From positions 2,999,361 to 3,063,360 of the forward strand of contig NC_017167.1 in assembly GCF_000219875.1 (NCBI RefSeq): a stretch of 64,000 nucleotides of DNA, in the 5' to 3' direction. Within the stretch, counting starts at the first letter, position 1, and each line of letters begins with the position of its first letter. The DNA comes from Alicyclobacillus acidocaldarius subsp. acidocaldarius Tc-4-1. Lineage in GTDB: Bacteria; Bacillota; Bacilli; Alicyclobacillales; Alicyclobacillaceae. The translations under genes and the position numbers were made by a program. The notes under the pieces were generated by a model. It made no database searches. It saw nothing but the letters and a program-made list of their open reading frames with translations, and was not told the origin of the DNA. Positions 45,522 through 54,049 of this stretch are shown here, in pieces.

Positions 45522-47013
45522 TCGACTCACCTCCATCCGGCAAGGGTCGGCAGAGTCCGAGCCCGAGGTACCGGCCCGCGCCGAGGATCACAGGGCCCGA
45601 AACGGGCTCCGCGAATTGGATGACGGCGTGCGTGATTGGCCGCCCTTGAAGATAAGGCGGGACTTGCCATCGGAGCCAAGCTGGCCGCTTGCGGGAGCGG
45701 AGAACCGAAGGCACGCCTTCGAAGGCCGAGTGGTCGGTTGCCAGAACGGCCGGCACCGGGCGATCCAGCCCCTCGACGCGTATCTCCTCCAGGCGCGGCA
45801 AGCCGACATGCGCACACGCGCGGGCCACTTCGTCCATGACCTCTAGCACGCTTGGGGCTCGTCCCGACTTCACATGGCGATTCAACACCATGGGCGTCAC
45901 CGTTGCGAAGATGCGGCTCGGCGAAGCGACGTAGACGGCCGGATCGAGCGAGCGCTTTGTCGGCTGTAAGGTCGGCGAGAGCTCCATCTCTCCCATGTCG
46001 AGCTTGACGCGCAACACACGCCGCCCTCGCCTTTCATCGACGGGACAAATGGCCCGGAGCGCTCGAAGCCAAGTTTCGTTCCGCAAAAGATCCACCTGCC
46101 TTGGCGGCACAAGCGCAAACCCCAACACGCGGCCATCCGCATGCGAAAACCCGGCGAACGGCAGAGGCACGATGGCGAGGTGAGCGTCGTGGGCGGGCTC
46201 GCCGTGGACCGTTCGGCCGCTCACCACTTCCGAGACCGGCGCACCTATCGCGCGATAGCCCTCGACGACGCGATCCCGAATGGCCTGGGAGACTAACGCA
46301 GCAGCACGGATATCCGGCATCAGCCCCCCGACGTGCTCGAGAACAAGCCAAGTGGTCGAAAACAAGGAGGCGGGCTCACCGCGCGTCGCAGTCTTCGCTC
46401 TGGGAAGGACCCACTCCCCCACCCGGGGACGGCGGCCGGCCTCAAACGACCGAATCAGCTCCGCCATGCGCCCGGGATACACCCGGCGCAGAGGCTCCTG
46501 CGCGTGATCGGGCACGTGCTCATCCGTCAAATACACCCGGCAACGCGTCAAACTCGAAGAATGGCCCACGTACGCCGTGTCCCGCGCGAGCGCATCAAGC
46601 GCCGACACCCATCTCTCCGTCTCTCCATCCGCGCCCACACCATGCCACAGCAGCCTGACCGTGGGAGAGACGGGCCTCACGGTGATGAACCGGCGCGGCT
46701 GGCGACTCCTGTAGTCGGAGATGTTGTCAGAAGCACGGCGCGTTTTGACCGCCGACCTATCGTTGGGCGGCACATAGGTCACATAGGAGGTGCGTTGAAA
46801 TGCGCTCGTCGCCTCAATCCGCGGAGGCTCCAGCGCCTCCAGCCATTCAAGCGCCATCCGCTCCTCAGGCCGCTGCCCCCGATACGCCCAGGTCGCCACG
46901 AGGGCGGAAAACACTCGGTCTGGTTGCGGCGGCCAGTCGGGCGCCTCGCTGTCTGGATGCAGCGCCGCAACCGAGCTGCCCGACAGAAATTCGATCTCCA
47001 AGACGAGCGTCAC
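45496..47013 (-). CDS. csb2: Csb2, Cas5-Cas6 fusion of a type I-G system
   Basis: Protein of 505 residues that I assign to the GSU0054/Csb2 family, in which a Cas5-type and a Cas6-type RAMP domain are fused. The N-terminus has the Cas5-like WPPQPDRVFSALVATWA; the C-terminus has the glycine-rich RAMP loop VILGAGRYLGLGLCRPL. The Cas6 half would cut the array transcript at the base of the CCGCCGA/TCGGCGG stem, and the Cas5 half would hold the 5' handle. I cannot assign the catalytic histidine with certainty. Start GTGA overlaps the csb1 stop by 4 bp. Confidence 0.85.
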   Translation of the reverse strand: MTLVLEIEFLSGSSVAALHPDSEAPDWPPQPDRVFSALVATWAYRGQRPEERMALEWLEALEPPRIEATSAFQRTSYVTYVPPNDRSAVKTRRASDNISDYRSRQPRRFITVRPVSPTVRLLWHGVGADGETERWVSALDALARDTAYVGHSSSLTRCRVYLTDEHVPDHAQEPLRRVYPGRMAELIRSFEAGRRPRVGEWVLPRAKTATRGEPASLFSTTWLVLEHVGGLMPDIRAAALVSQAIRDRVVEGYRAIGAPVSEVVSGRTVHGEPAHDAHLAIVPLPFAGFSHADGRVLGFALVPPRQVDLLRNETWLRALRAICPVDERRGRRVLRVKLDMGEMELSPTLQPTKRSLDPAVYVASPSRIFATVTPMVLNRHVKSGRAPSVLEVMDEVARACAHVGLPRLEEIRVEGLDRPVPAVLATDHSAFEGVPSVLRSRKRPAWLRWQVPPYLQGRPITHAVIQFAEPVSGPVILGAGRYLGLGLCRPLPDGGESSVHALGSL

Positions 47014-48230
47014 TTCTCTTCCTCCGCCTCTCCACCTTGGCCGGACAGCGCCAACTTCTGGCTCTCCATCACGATGGCGACTAACTTGTCCTGCGGTATG
47101 AGGCGAATGGGCTCTCGCCTGAGCCGGAACCCTGCGGCCTCCGCCCGCGCGAACGCTTCCTCGTAGAGCGCACGAGCCCCTTGCAGATCCAGCTTCAGAG
47201 TGTCCGTCGATCCGTCCGGGTGGACCACCTCCAGAGGAGCTGGTTGTTCGGGGACGAGATCGCAGCGCGACCGAAGCGCGTACCCGTGGCGGTCCTGTTC
47301 CAGCATCGCCAAGAGCCCCAGTGCCGCGAGCAGGACTCGTCCAGCGCGATCCCGTTCGTCCCCTCCAAAGCGCAGGCGGCGCAGCCCTGCGAAGCTCAGC
47401 ACGAAGGTGTGTTCGAGATGATCGCAGGTGATGCCCAACGGATCGACCGACGGGGTGATATTGCCGTGGTTGATCTCCGACGGCCGGACCTTCTTTGCAC
47501 CCTTGCCCGCTCGATCCGGCACGACATCCCAGTTCGTATCGCTCTTGTACACCTCGACCTTTCGCAAAATGCCCAGGGGATCGATGCGGCTGCCCGTGCG
47601 GCGGCCGGCCGTGCGAACGACGAGCGTTCCGTCTCTTCTTGGGATCTCATCCACAGGAACGCCAATGGCGACGATTTCCGAAGTGAGACAGCGGGCAAAC
47701 TTCGCGCCTAGCCCTCCGCCGCTCCCGGTCGAATGCCACGCGCCGAAGATGAGAGCCGTCGGAGCGATCTCGAGAATGGCCGTCGCGTTCCCCGGGCTTG
47801 CCTGCGCTAGACTCAGCCCCACCTCGCTCTCCATGAACGGCCTCCCGTCCAGAAGGCTGTCTCGCATGATGGCGTCGTAAATCCGGTGGGGCGCGTCGAG
47901 CGACGTGATCTCCGAGAGGCCCAAGAGGCCCTTGTCCCGAAAATCCACGACCACGTGCGGGATCCGAAGCCCGTCTTTGCGAATCGCCCGAAGGAGCGCA
48001 TCCTCCATCCGGTTCGCCTGGGACTGGACGCTATCCACCAACGCGCACCACACTTCTTCGCCGTTCACCATCCTGCGTTCGAACACGTGGCGGGGCGGGT
48101 CGTTCTGATACTCGCCAGGATAGGTCGGCGGGAAGATCTTGTCCCCCGGCCCCCCTGCGGGTTGCAGACGTTGCCGGCGGCGAATCGCGGCATCTGACGT
48201 CACCATTTGCGCAAGCGTTTCAACATTCAC
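47010..48230 (-). CDS. csb1: Csb1, Cas7-type backbone subunit (type I-G)
   Basis: First gene of the cas operon, 406 residues, the GSU0053/Csb1 group of Cas7 proteins that coat the crRNA spacer in Cascade. Segments that I associate with the family are LQPAGGPGDKIFPPTYP, DSVQSQANRMEDALL, IYDAIMRDSLLDGRPF, ALIFGAWHSTGSGGGLGAKFAR and FVLSFAGLRRLRFG. The GTG at 48230 follows GGAAGGGG at 8 bases. The frame runs on to 48515, but that stretch overlaps the IS1380 element and is not conserved. The IS ends 122 bp upstream of this start. Confidence 0.9.
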   Translation of the reverse strand: MNVETLAQMVTSDAAIRRRQRLQPAGGPGDKIFPPTYPGEYQNDPPRHVFERRMVNGEEVWCALVDSVQSQANRMEDALLRAIRKDGLRIPHVVVDFRDKGLLGLSEITSLDAPHRIYDAIMRDSLLDGRPFMESEVGLSLAQASPGNATAILEIAPTALIFGAWHSTGSGGGLGAKFARCLTSEIVAIGVPVDEIPRRDGTLVVRTAGRRTGSRIDPLGILRKVEVYKSDTNWDVVPDRAGKGAKKVRPSEINHGNITPSVDPLGITCDHLEHTFVLSFAGLRRLRFGGDERDRAGRVLLAALGLLAMLEQDRHGYALRSRCDLVPEQPAPLEVVHPDGSTDTLKLDLQGARALYEEAFARAEAAGFRLRREPIRLIPQDKLVAIVMESQKLALSGQGGEAEEEK

Positions 48231-48346
48231 GATGAATACCCCTTCCCTCTGCCCATCCCGGCCACCCGCTGGATGCCACGGCTGGGCTGCAAAACTCTGG
48301 TGATCTTCATCCACTTGCATCCATTTGACGCACACAGAAAAATTCC

Positions 48347-48351
48347 TTCTT
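48347..48351. repeat. Target site duplication TTCTT, left copy
   Basis: TTCTT directly abuts the left end of the IS1380-family element; the same five bases follow its right end at 50034-50038. The length fits the family. Confidence 0.85.
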
Positions 48352-48461
48352 CCTGAATCCGTGACGAGTAGGTGCGAAAATTGCTGAAGCGCTCGTGGTT
48401 GGTCCTGTAGAATTGAGATAGTTCGGATATCGGCTGTATTCAATCCCTCTTCACCATCGGG

Positions 48462-49814
48462 GTGAACCACTTGCGTTTCATCATTGAAGAATCCGATGAA
48501 GTCATCGTCACGCATTCGGGAATGACCCTTGTCGGCGTGTTGCTTGATAAAACCAGAATCGGCGAGCGGTTGAATCAGACCCGCCTGCCTGGTATGGGCA
48601 AACCGGATATTTCAAACCGGGACGTGGCATACTCATACATCGGGCTGCTTTGCCAAGGCAAGACCGACTTCGACCACATCGAAGCGTTTCGAGATGACGA
48701 GTTTTTCATGATCGCACTGCAAGTAGACAACGTGCCTTCGAGCCCGACGCTGCGCCAGCGTTTGGACATGGTTGCCGGAAAATCCGGCTGGGAGTCCATT
48801 CTCCGGGAAGAGTCCGCAAGGCTCCTGAGAGCCCTCGATGTAACTCTGCATCCGATTGAACTGGGCGTGCCTGCAGAGCGTCGAACTTACATCCCGCTGG
48901 ATATCGACGTCAGTCCCTTTGATAATTCCGGCACGAAGAAGGAAGGCGTGTCCCGTACATACAAGGGGCACGACGGATATGCTCCCATCTTTGCTTACCT
49001 TGGCCAAGAGGGCTACGTGGTCAATGTCCAGTTGCGTGAAGGCAGTACCCACGTACAAAAGGGCACGTCGACTTTCCTGCGGGAGAGTATTCAGTATGCA
49101 AGGCAGGTGACGGACCTCCCGCTTCTGGTTCGTCTGGATGCCGGCAATGACAGTGCAGAAAACATCGCCGTGTGTCGCTCCCAGGACAGCAGGGCCGAGT
49201 TCATCATCAAGCGCAACTTGCGAAAGGAGAGCCCCGAGGCCTGGCTTGTGATTGCCCAGCGACACGGGACATGTCATGAACCTCGTCCCGGCAAGAAGGT
49301 ATATCATGGTTCGCTGATGTGTCCCGTCAAGGGTGTATCCGAACCAGTTCGCATGGTGTTCGAAGTTATCGAACGGACCATGACGGCCGACGGCCAAATC
49401 TTATTGGTACCGGACATTGAGGTCAGCGCCTACTGGACCTCACTGCCGGATGACCCGGCTGTGATCATTCGCCTGTATCACGACCACGCCGTGATGGAAC
49501 AGTTCCACAGCGAAATCAAGACGGATCTGGACGCCGAGCGGCTGCCCTCGGGTAAATTCGCCACGAACAACTTGGTATTGCACTTTGTATGCGTGGCGTA
49601 CAATCTGCTGCGAGTGATCGGCCAGGAGAGTCTGAAGCGAAATGATGCGCCGCTACGAAAAAAGGCAGAACGTCGCCGGATCCGGACTGTGATTCAGAAC
49701 CTGATGACACTGGCTGCGAAGATGGTGCGACACGCCAGACAGACCAAGCTGAAATTGGGGTACGGGAATCGATGGCTCCCGGCATTTCGGCGATTGTACT
49801 TGGCCTTTGCGTAA
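48462..49814 (+). CDS. IS1380-family transposase
   Basis: DDE transposase of 450 residues. The acidic triad is likely in YIPLDIDVSPFDNSG (Asp), LLVRLDAGNDSAEN (Asp) and YHDHAVMEQFHSEIKTDLDAE with the conserved Glu of the HSE(I/L)KTD motif; GHDGYAPIFAYLG and LPSGKFATNN are also typical. The frame is full length and uninterrupted, so the element may still be active. It starts with a GTG at 48462 and has no strong ribosome site, as is common for transposases. Confidence 0.93.
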   Translation: MNHLRFIIEESDEVIVTHSGMTLVGVLLDKTRIGERLNQTRLPGMGKPDISNRDVAYSYIGLLCQGKTDFDHIEAFRDDEFFMIALQVDNVPSSPTLRQRLDMVAGKSGWESILREESARLLRALDVTLHPIELGVPAERRTYIPLDIDVSPFDNSGTKKEGVSRTYKGHDGYAPIFAYLGQEGYVVNVQLREGSTHVQKGTSTFLRESIQYARQVTDLPLLVRLDAGNDSAENIAVCRSQDSRAEFIIKRNLRKESPEAWLVIAQRHGTCHEPRPGKKVYHGSLMCPVKGVSEPVRMVFEVIERTMTADGQILLVPDIEVSAYWTSLPDDPAVIIRLYHDHAVMEQFHSEIKTDLDAERLPSGKFATNNLVLHFVCVAYNLLRVIGQESLKRNDAPLRKKAERRRIRTVIQNLMTLAAKMVRHARQTKLKLGYGNRWLPAFRRLYLAFA

Positions 49815-50019
49815 CGTGAACTGTGTCGAGCAAAGACACTGCATATGACCTGACATGGAAACCGAACCCAACCATTCACGAGTCCAGGGGGGACATCTGC
49901 CTTTTCGCCGCACTGGCTCCAACCGATATTCACAATCCCTAAGAAAATTGAATGTACATCCGTGAAATCGCAGTGAAGGGGCTTGCGAGAACACACATCA
50001 GCCTCTTTCCATCGGCCCT

Positions 50020-50033
50020 GTCACGGATTCAGG
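50020..50033. repeat. Right terminal inverted repeat of the IS1380-family element
   Basis: GTCACGGATTCAGG, the exact complement of the left end at 48352-48365, followed by TTCTT (50034-50038), the right copy of the target duplication. Confidence 0.9.
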
Positions 50034-50080
50034 TTCTTATCCTACTCCCAGGAATGTTCAAACGCCTCTCGACATGCGAA

Positions 50081-50112
50081 GGGCCCTGGGCGTTCGACTT
50101 CACCCAGGGCCC
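50081..50112. terminator. Hairpin downstream of the YjcZ-like gene
   Basis: GGGCCCTGGG (50081-50090) pairs with CCCAGGGCCC (50103-50112). On the plus strand ATTTGCGT follows, on the minus strand TTCGC; a moderately good bidirectional terminator. Confidence 0.6.
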
Positions 50113-50138
50113 ATTTGCGTAAACCGCATTCCGCGCGA

Positions 50139-50285
50139 TCAATACACTCCGTACGCGCCCGCGCCCGGTGCGCATCCGCAGCTCGGCGCCGGTGCAGCGC
50201 CCACTGCCGGGACCAGCAGGAAGAACAGCACAAAGATGATGAGAAACACCACAGCCCAACGCGTGTAGCCGCCAAACGTACCCAT
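50139..50285 (-). CDS. Small YjcZ-like membrane protein, possibly sporulation related
   Basis: Protein of 48 residues with a single hydrophobic helix (AVVFLIIFVLFFLLVPAVGA) and a Gly/Cys/Tyr-rich tail (SCGCAPGAGAYGVY). It resembles the many tiny YjcZ-type proteins of Bacillales, some tied to spore formation; the similarity is by composition only. AAAGGGG stands before the ATG at 50285, and a terminator hairpin lies downstream, which supports a real gene. The longer open frame upstream has no such features. Confidence 0.6.
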   Translation of the reverse strand: MGTFGGYTRWAVVFLIIFVLFFLLVPAVGAAPAPSCGCAPGAGAYGVY

Positions 50286-50450
50286 GACCCTACCCCTTTC
50301 GAGCAAGATGGTCCATCGTACGCAGCGGCCACGCGGGCTAGCGATGGCACGCGCCCCGTCTCGGCCTCCGCTCCGGCCGTGCCGCGAATTGGCCGGCACG
50401 CCACGGGTACGCACGAGCCCGATTCGAAGCGCCGCGAGCATCGCTTTCCT

Positions 50451-51737
50451 CTATTCCCGCACCTGCCCGTGTCCGTACACCACGTACTTGTAGCTCGTCA
50501 GCTCGCGCAGGCCCATCGGCCCGCGGGCGTGCATCTTCTGCGTCGAGATGCCGATCTCGGCCCCAAACCCGAACTCAAAGCCGTCCGTGAACCGGCTGGA
50601 CGCGTTGTGGTACACGGCCGCCGCGTCGATAGACGCAAGAAACACCCGCGCCGCATCCTCGTCGTCCGTGACAATGACCTCCGAGTGTTGCGTGCCATAC
50701 CGCTCGATGTGCGCGATGGCATCCTCGAGTGTTTCCACCACGCGCACCGCGAGGATGAGATCCAGATATTCCGTTTCCCAGTCCGCCTCCTGCGCGGCCT
50801 CCGCAGGAATACCCGCGCCGCGCAGAATCTCAAGCGCTCGCGGACACGCGCGCAACGCCACGCCCCGGTCCACGAGAGCACGCGCTGCGTTCGGGAGCCA
50901 CGCATCCGCAATTTCCGCGTGCACGAGGAGCGTCTCTGCCGCGTTGCACACGGACGGGCGCTGCGTCTTCGCGTTCACCACGATGCGCGTGGCCATCTCG
51001 AAGTTCGCGGCGCGGTCCACGTACACGTGGCAGTTGCCCACGCCGGTCTCAATGACCGGAACCGACGCGTTTTCCACCACCCGGCGAATCAGCCCCGCGC
51101 CCCCGCGAGGAATGGCGAGATCGACATACCCCCGCGCCCGGATGAGCACATCCACCACATCCCGGTCCACATGGGCGACGAGCGACACCGCGGCTTCCGG
51201 CAGCCCCGCCTGTCGCAGCCCGTCGTGGATGGCTGCCACGAGCGCCTGGTTTGACCGTAACGCCTCGCTCCCGCCGCGCAGCACCGCCACGTTGCCCGTC
51301 TTCACCGCGAGCGCCGCCGCATCCACCGTCACGTTCGGCCGTGCCTCGTAGATCATGGCGATCACGCCCATCGGCACGCGCACCTTGCGGATGTCGAGGC
51401 CGTTCGGGCGCAGGATGCGCTCTACCTCTTCGCCCACTGGATCTGGCAGCGCCTCGACCTCGCGCACGCCCTCGATGATCTGCTGCAGCCGCGCCTCGTC
51501 GAGCATCAGCCGGTCCACGCGGGCCGCAGGCTGCCCTTCCCGCCGCGCCGCGTCCACGTCCGCCGCGTTCGCGGCCAAGATCTCGCTCCTGCGCGCCCAG
51601 ATGGCGTCCGCCATGTGCGAAAGTGCCTCATTCTTGACGCGCGTCGGTGCCGTGGCCATGCGCCGCTTCGCCCCCTGCGCGCCGCGCAAGATGGCCCGCA
51701 CCGATTCCACCAGTTCCGTCGTCGTGTCGACACTCAT
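50451..51737 (-). CDS. proA: Gamma-glutamyl phosphate reductase ProA
   Basis: Second enzyme of proline synthesis: reduces gamma-glutamyl phosphate to glutamate semialdehyde with NADPH. The 428-residue protein has MGVIAMIYEARPNVTVDAAAL, the GGSEALRSNQALV segment, the active-site cysteine in KTQRPSVCNAAETLLVH and the C-terminal FTDGFEFGFGAEIGISTQKMHARGP. Its start overlaps the proB stop (ATGA), so the two are translationally coupled. Confidence 0.95.
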   Translation of the reverse strand: MSVDTTTELVESVRAILRGAQGAKRRMATAPTRVKNEALSHMADAIWARRSEILAANAADVDAARREGQPAARVDRLMLDEARLQQIIEGVREVEALPDPVGEEVERILRPNGLDIRKVRVPMGVIAMIYEARPNVTVDAAALAVKTGNVAVLRGGSEALRSNQALVAAIHDGLRQAGLPEAAVSLVAHVDRDVVDVLIRARGYVDLAIPRGGAGLIRRVVENASVPVIETGVGNCHVYVDRAANFEMATRIVVNAKTQRPSVCNAAETLLVHAEIADAWLPNAARALVDRGVALRACPRALEILRGAGIPAEAAQEADWETEYLDLILAVRVVETLEDAIAHIERYGTQHSEVIVTDDEDAARVFLASIDAAAVYHNASSRFTDGFEFGFGAEIGISTQKMHARGPMGLRELTSYKYVVYGHGQVRE

Positions 51738-52861
51738 CCCGCCGTCGCCTCCGTCCAGATCACCATGTCATTTCGGTGCACGACTTCGTGCAGCGCGTGC
51801 ACGTCCTCGCCTGCGCGCTTTTTCTCGAGCCACTCGGCGAGATCGCGCGAGGAGAAGTTCGAGATGCCCTTGCCGAATGCCGCGCCGGTGGGCCCGACGA
51901 GTTCCACCACGGCGCCCTCCTGAAACTCGCCATGCACCTGCACGAGGCCGGGCAAGAGCAGGCTCTTGCCGCCCGCGATGAGCGCGCGCATGGCGCCGTG
52001 ATCCACCTGCAGGGCGCCTTCCGGCTTCGGCGCGTGCAAGAGCCAAGACTTGCGCAGGCTGACCGGCTCCCGCGACGCCAGAAACCGCGTGCCCACCGGC
52101 TCCCCGGCGAGCACCCGCTCGAGCACCCGCGGCTCGTCCCGGTGCGCAATGACGACCTCGACGCCCGACTGCGTGGCAATCTTCGCCGCCGCAATCTTCG
52201 TCCGCATCCCGCCCGTGCCCGCGCTCGATCCCGCCCCACCCGCGATGCGCTCGATCTCGTCTGTGATGACCTCCACCTCCGCAATCCGGGTTGCGCTAGG
52301 ATCCTGGCGCGGGTTGGCCGTGTACAGCCCGTCGATGTCGGTGAGCAGCACCAACGTGTCCGCCTCCGCGACGAGCGCGACGAGCGCCGCCAGCGTGTCG
52401 TTGTCGCCGAAGCGGATTTCCTCCACCGCCACGGTGTCGTTCTCGTTGATGATGGGCATCACGCCGCGCTGGAGCAGAGCCATGACCGTGTTGCGGATGT
52501 TCACAAACCGCTTCCGATCCTCCACGTCCGCGCGCGTCATGAGGATCTGCCCCACCGCGATGCCGTGCTCGGCAAACAGCCGCTCGTAGTGCTCCATGAG
52601 GAGGACCTGGCCCACCGCCGCAGCCGCCTGCTTCTCCGGCATCGAGATGTGCGCGCGCTGCCAGCCGAGCCGCCCGAGCCCCGCCGCGATGGCGCCCGAA
52701 GAGACCAGCACGAACTGGCACCCCGTCTCCCGCCCGAGCCGCGCCACGTCAGACACCATCTGCCGCATCCGCGACAGTGCGAGCGATCCGTCCGCCTCGG
52801 TGAGTGAGCTCGACCCAATCTTCACCACCACGCGCCTGCGCCCACGTCCATCCCTCGACAT
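51734..52861 (-). CDS. proB: Glutamate 5-kinase ProB
   Basis: First, usually feedback-inhibited enzyme of proline synthesis: phosphorylates glutamate with ATP. It has an amino-acid kinase domain (VVVKIGSSSLT, FVLVSSGAIAAGLGRL, VMPIINENDTVAVEEIRFGDND, LLTDIDGLYTANPR, GTGGMRTKIAAAKIA) and a C-terminal PUA domain (ALIAGGKSLLLPGLVQVHGEF). GGGAG eight bases before the ATG at 52861 supports this start over the GTG at 52876; the protein then has 375 residues. It follows the fumarylacetoacetase-family gene by 35 bp and forms an operon with proA. Confidence 0.95.
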   Translation of the reverse strand: MSRDGRGRRRVVVKIGSSSLTEADGSLALSRMRQMVSDVARLGRETGCQFVLVSSGAIAAGLGRLGWQRAHISMPEKQAAAAVGQVLLMEHYERLFAEHGIAVGQILMTRADVEDRKRFVNIRNTVMALLQRGVMPIINENDTVAVEEIRFGDNDTLAALVALVAEADTLVLLTDIDGLYTANPRQDPSATRIAEVEVITDEIERIAGGAGSSAGTGGMRTKIAAAKIATQSGVEVVIAHRDEPRVLERVLAGEPVGTRFLASREPVSLRKSWLLHAPKPEGALQVDHGAMRALIAGGKSLLLPGLVQVHGEFQEGAVVELVGPTGAAFGKGISNFSSRDLAEWLEKKRAGEDVHALHEVVHRNDMVIWTEATAG

Positions 52862-52896
52862 GCTTTCATCTCCCACGTGTCATCCGTTGCCCAGGT

Positions 52897-53763
52897 TCAT
52901 CCCGCCACAAGCCGGTTCTCGAGCCGCCCGAGCCCGTCAATTTCGCACGCCATCTCGTCCCCCGGCTTGAGCCACACTTTCTCCTCCCGGCCCAGGATCA
53001 CGCCCTCCGGCGTGCCGGTGTAGACGAGATCACCCGGCTCAAGCGTCATAATGCGGGACAAGTCGGCAATCACCTGCGCCACCGAGAAGATCATGTCCGC
53101 GGTCGACGAGTTCTGGCGCAACTCGCCGTTCAAGTAGAGCCGCAAGCCGAGACGCTGCGGATCCCCCACCTCGTCCGCCGTCGCGATGTACGGGCCGAGC
53201 GGCGCGAAGCCGTCGATGGCCTTGCCGTACAGCCACTGCGACGCGCGCATCTGGAGATCCCGGGCGCTCAAGTCGTTCCCCACGGCGTAGCCAAACACCG
53301 CGCCGAGCGCCTGCTCCTCCGCGACGTCGCGGCACCTGCAGCCGATGACCGCCACCAGCTCCACCTCGTAATCCACCTCTCGCGCTACCGGAGGAATGGC
53401 GATCTCATCTCCGTGCGCGGCCAGACTGTTCGCAAATTTGGCGAAATACACCGGCGACGACGGAATCGGCATCTTGGACTCCTCAGCATGCTTGCGGTAG
53501 TTGAGCCCTACACACACGATTTTCTGCGGGCGCGTCACCGGAGGCGCCAGCCGCAGGTCCGACAGCTTCCCGGCGGCGACGCCCTTTTCCGCGATGGCTT
53601 CGAGCGCGCTTTGGTATTCCGCATACTGCGCGATCACGGCCTCCATCGTGTCCGGCACCGACACTCCAAGCTGTGCCGCGCTCGCCGCGACGTCCACCAC
53701 CTCGTCGCCGCGCACGAGCCCCAATCGCAGCGCACCGCCTTCCCGGTAGGTGCAGAGCTTCAT
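52897..53763 (-). CDS. Fumarylacetoacetate hydrolase family protein
   Basis: Metal-dependent hydrolase or decarboxylase of 288 residues. The FAH fold is seen from KIVCVGLNYRKHAEE; the metal ligands are in the glutamates of VDYEVELVAVIG and the aspartate of GYAVGNDLSARDLQ, and VYTGTPEGV is the usual C-terminal motif. Family members act on fumarylpyruvate, acylpyruvates, 2-keto-3-deoxy sugar acids or oxaloacetate, so the substrate is open. GGGAGAGG six bases before the ATG at 53763 favours it over the ATG at 53769. It may be the first gene of the proBA transcript. Confidence 0.87.
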   Translation of the reverse strand: MKLCTYREGGALRLGLVRGDEVVDVAASAAQLGVSVPDTMEAVIAQYAEYQSALEAIAEKGVAAGKLSDLRLAPPVTRPQKIVCVGLNYRKHAEESKMPIPSSPVYFAKFANSLAAHGDEIAIPPVAREVDYEVELVAVIGCRCRDVAEEQALGAVFGYAVGNDLSARDLQMRASQWLYGKAIDGFAPLGPYIATADEVGDPQRLGLRLYLNGELRQNSSTADMIFSVAQVIADLSRIMTLEPGDLVYTGTPEGVILGREEKVWLKPGDEMACEIDGLGRLENRLVAG

Positions 53764-54049
53764 GGCCATCCTCTCCCTTGCCACCGTGGCTTCACACTGC
53801 CGCCATTGTAACAAATTCGAGCGCCCGGCGGCGACGCCCCCCATGCAGGCAGGCAGCCCCGCCATCCGTCCACGCAAGAGCGGCACAGGAGCTCGTCTTA
53901 CACATTTCCACACCAAGTCAACATCGCGAGTCAAAATCTTACCGTTCCTATCGAACAGAGGCCGCAAGATATTGCCGTAACGGGACAACTTCATCTGATA
54001 CAATGCTGGCACTACGTGAACGGTCGGCGTTCTGCGAGGAGTGACACCC

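Larger units (their letters stand above)
48352..50033 (+). mobile_element. Complete IS1380-family insertion sequence
   Basis: 1682 bp bounded by the inverted ends CCTGAATCCGTGAC (48352-48365) and GTCACGGATTCAGG (50020-50033), 14 of 14 bases matching, with a TTCTT duplication outside. Size, transposase and duplication length fit the IS1380 family. It carries one intact transposase gene; 49815-50019 has no gene. It separates csb1 from DNA that originally lay upstream of it. Confidence 0.93.

Noticed and set aside
48231-48515. N-terminal extension of csb1 to 48515
   Set aside because: It runs into the IS1380 element and lacks family sequence; GTG at 48230 has a good ribosome site and family start.
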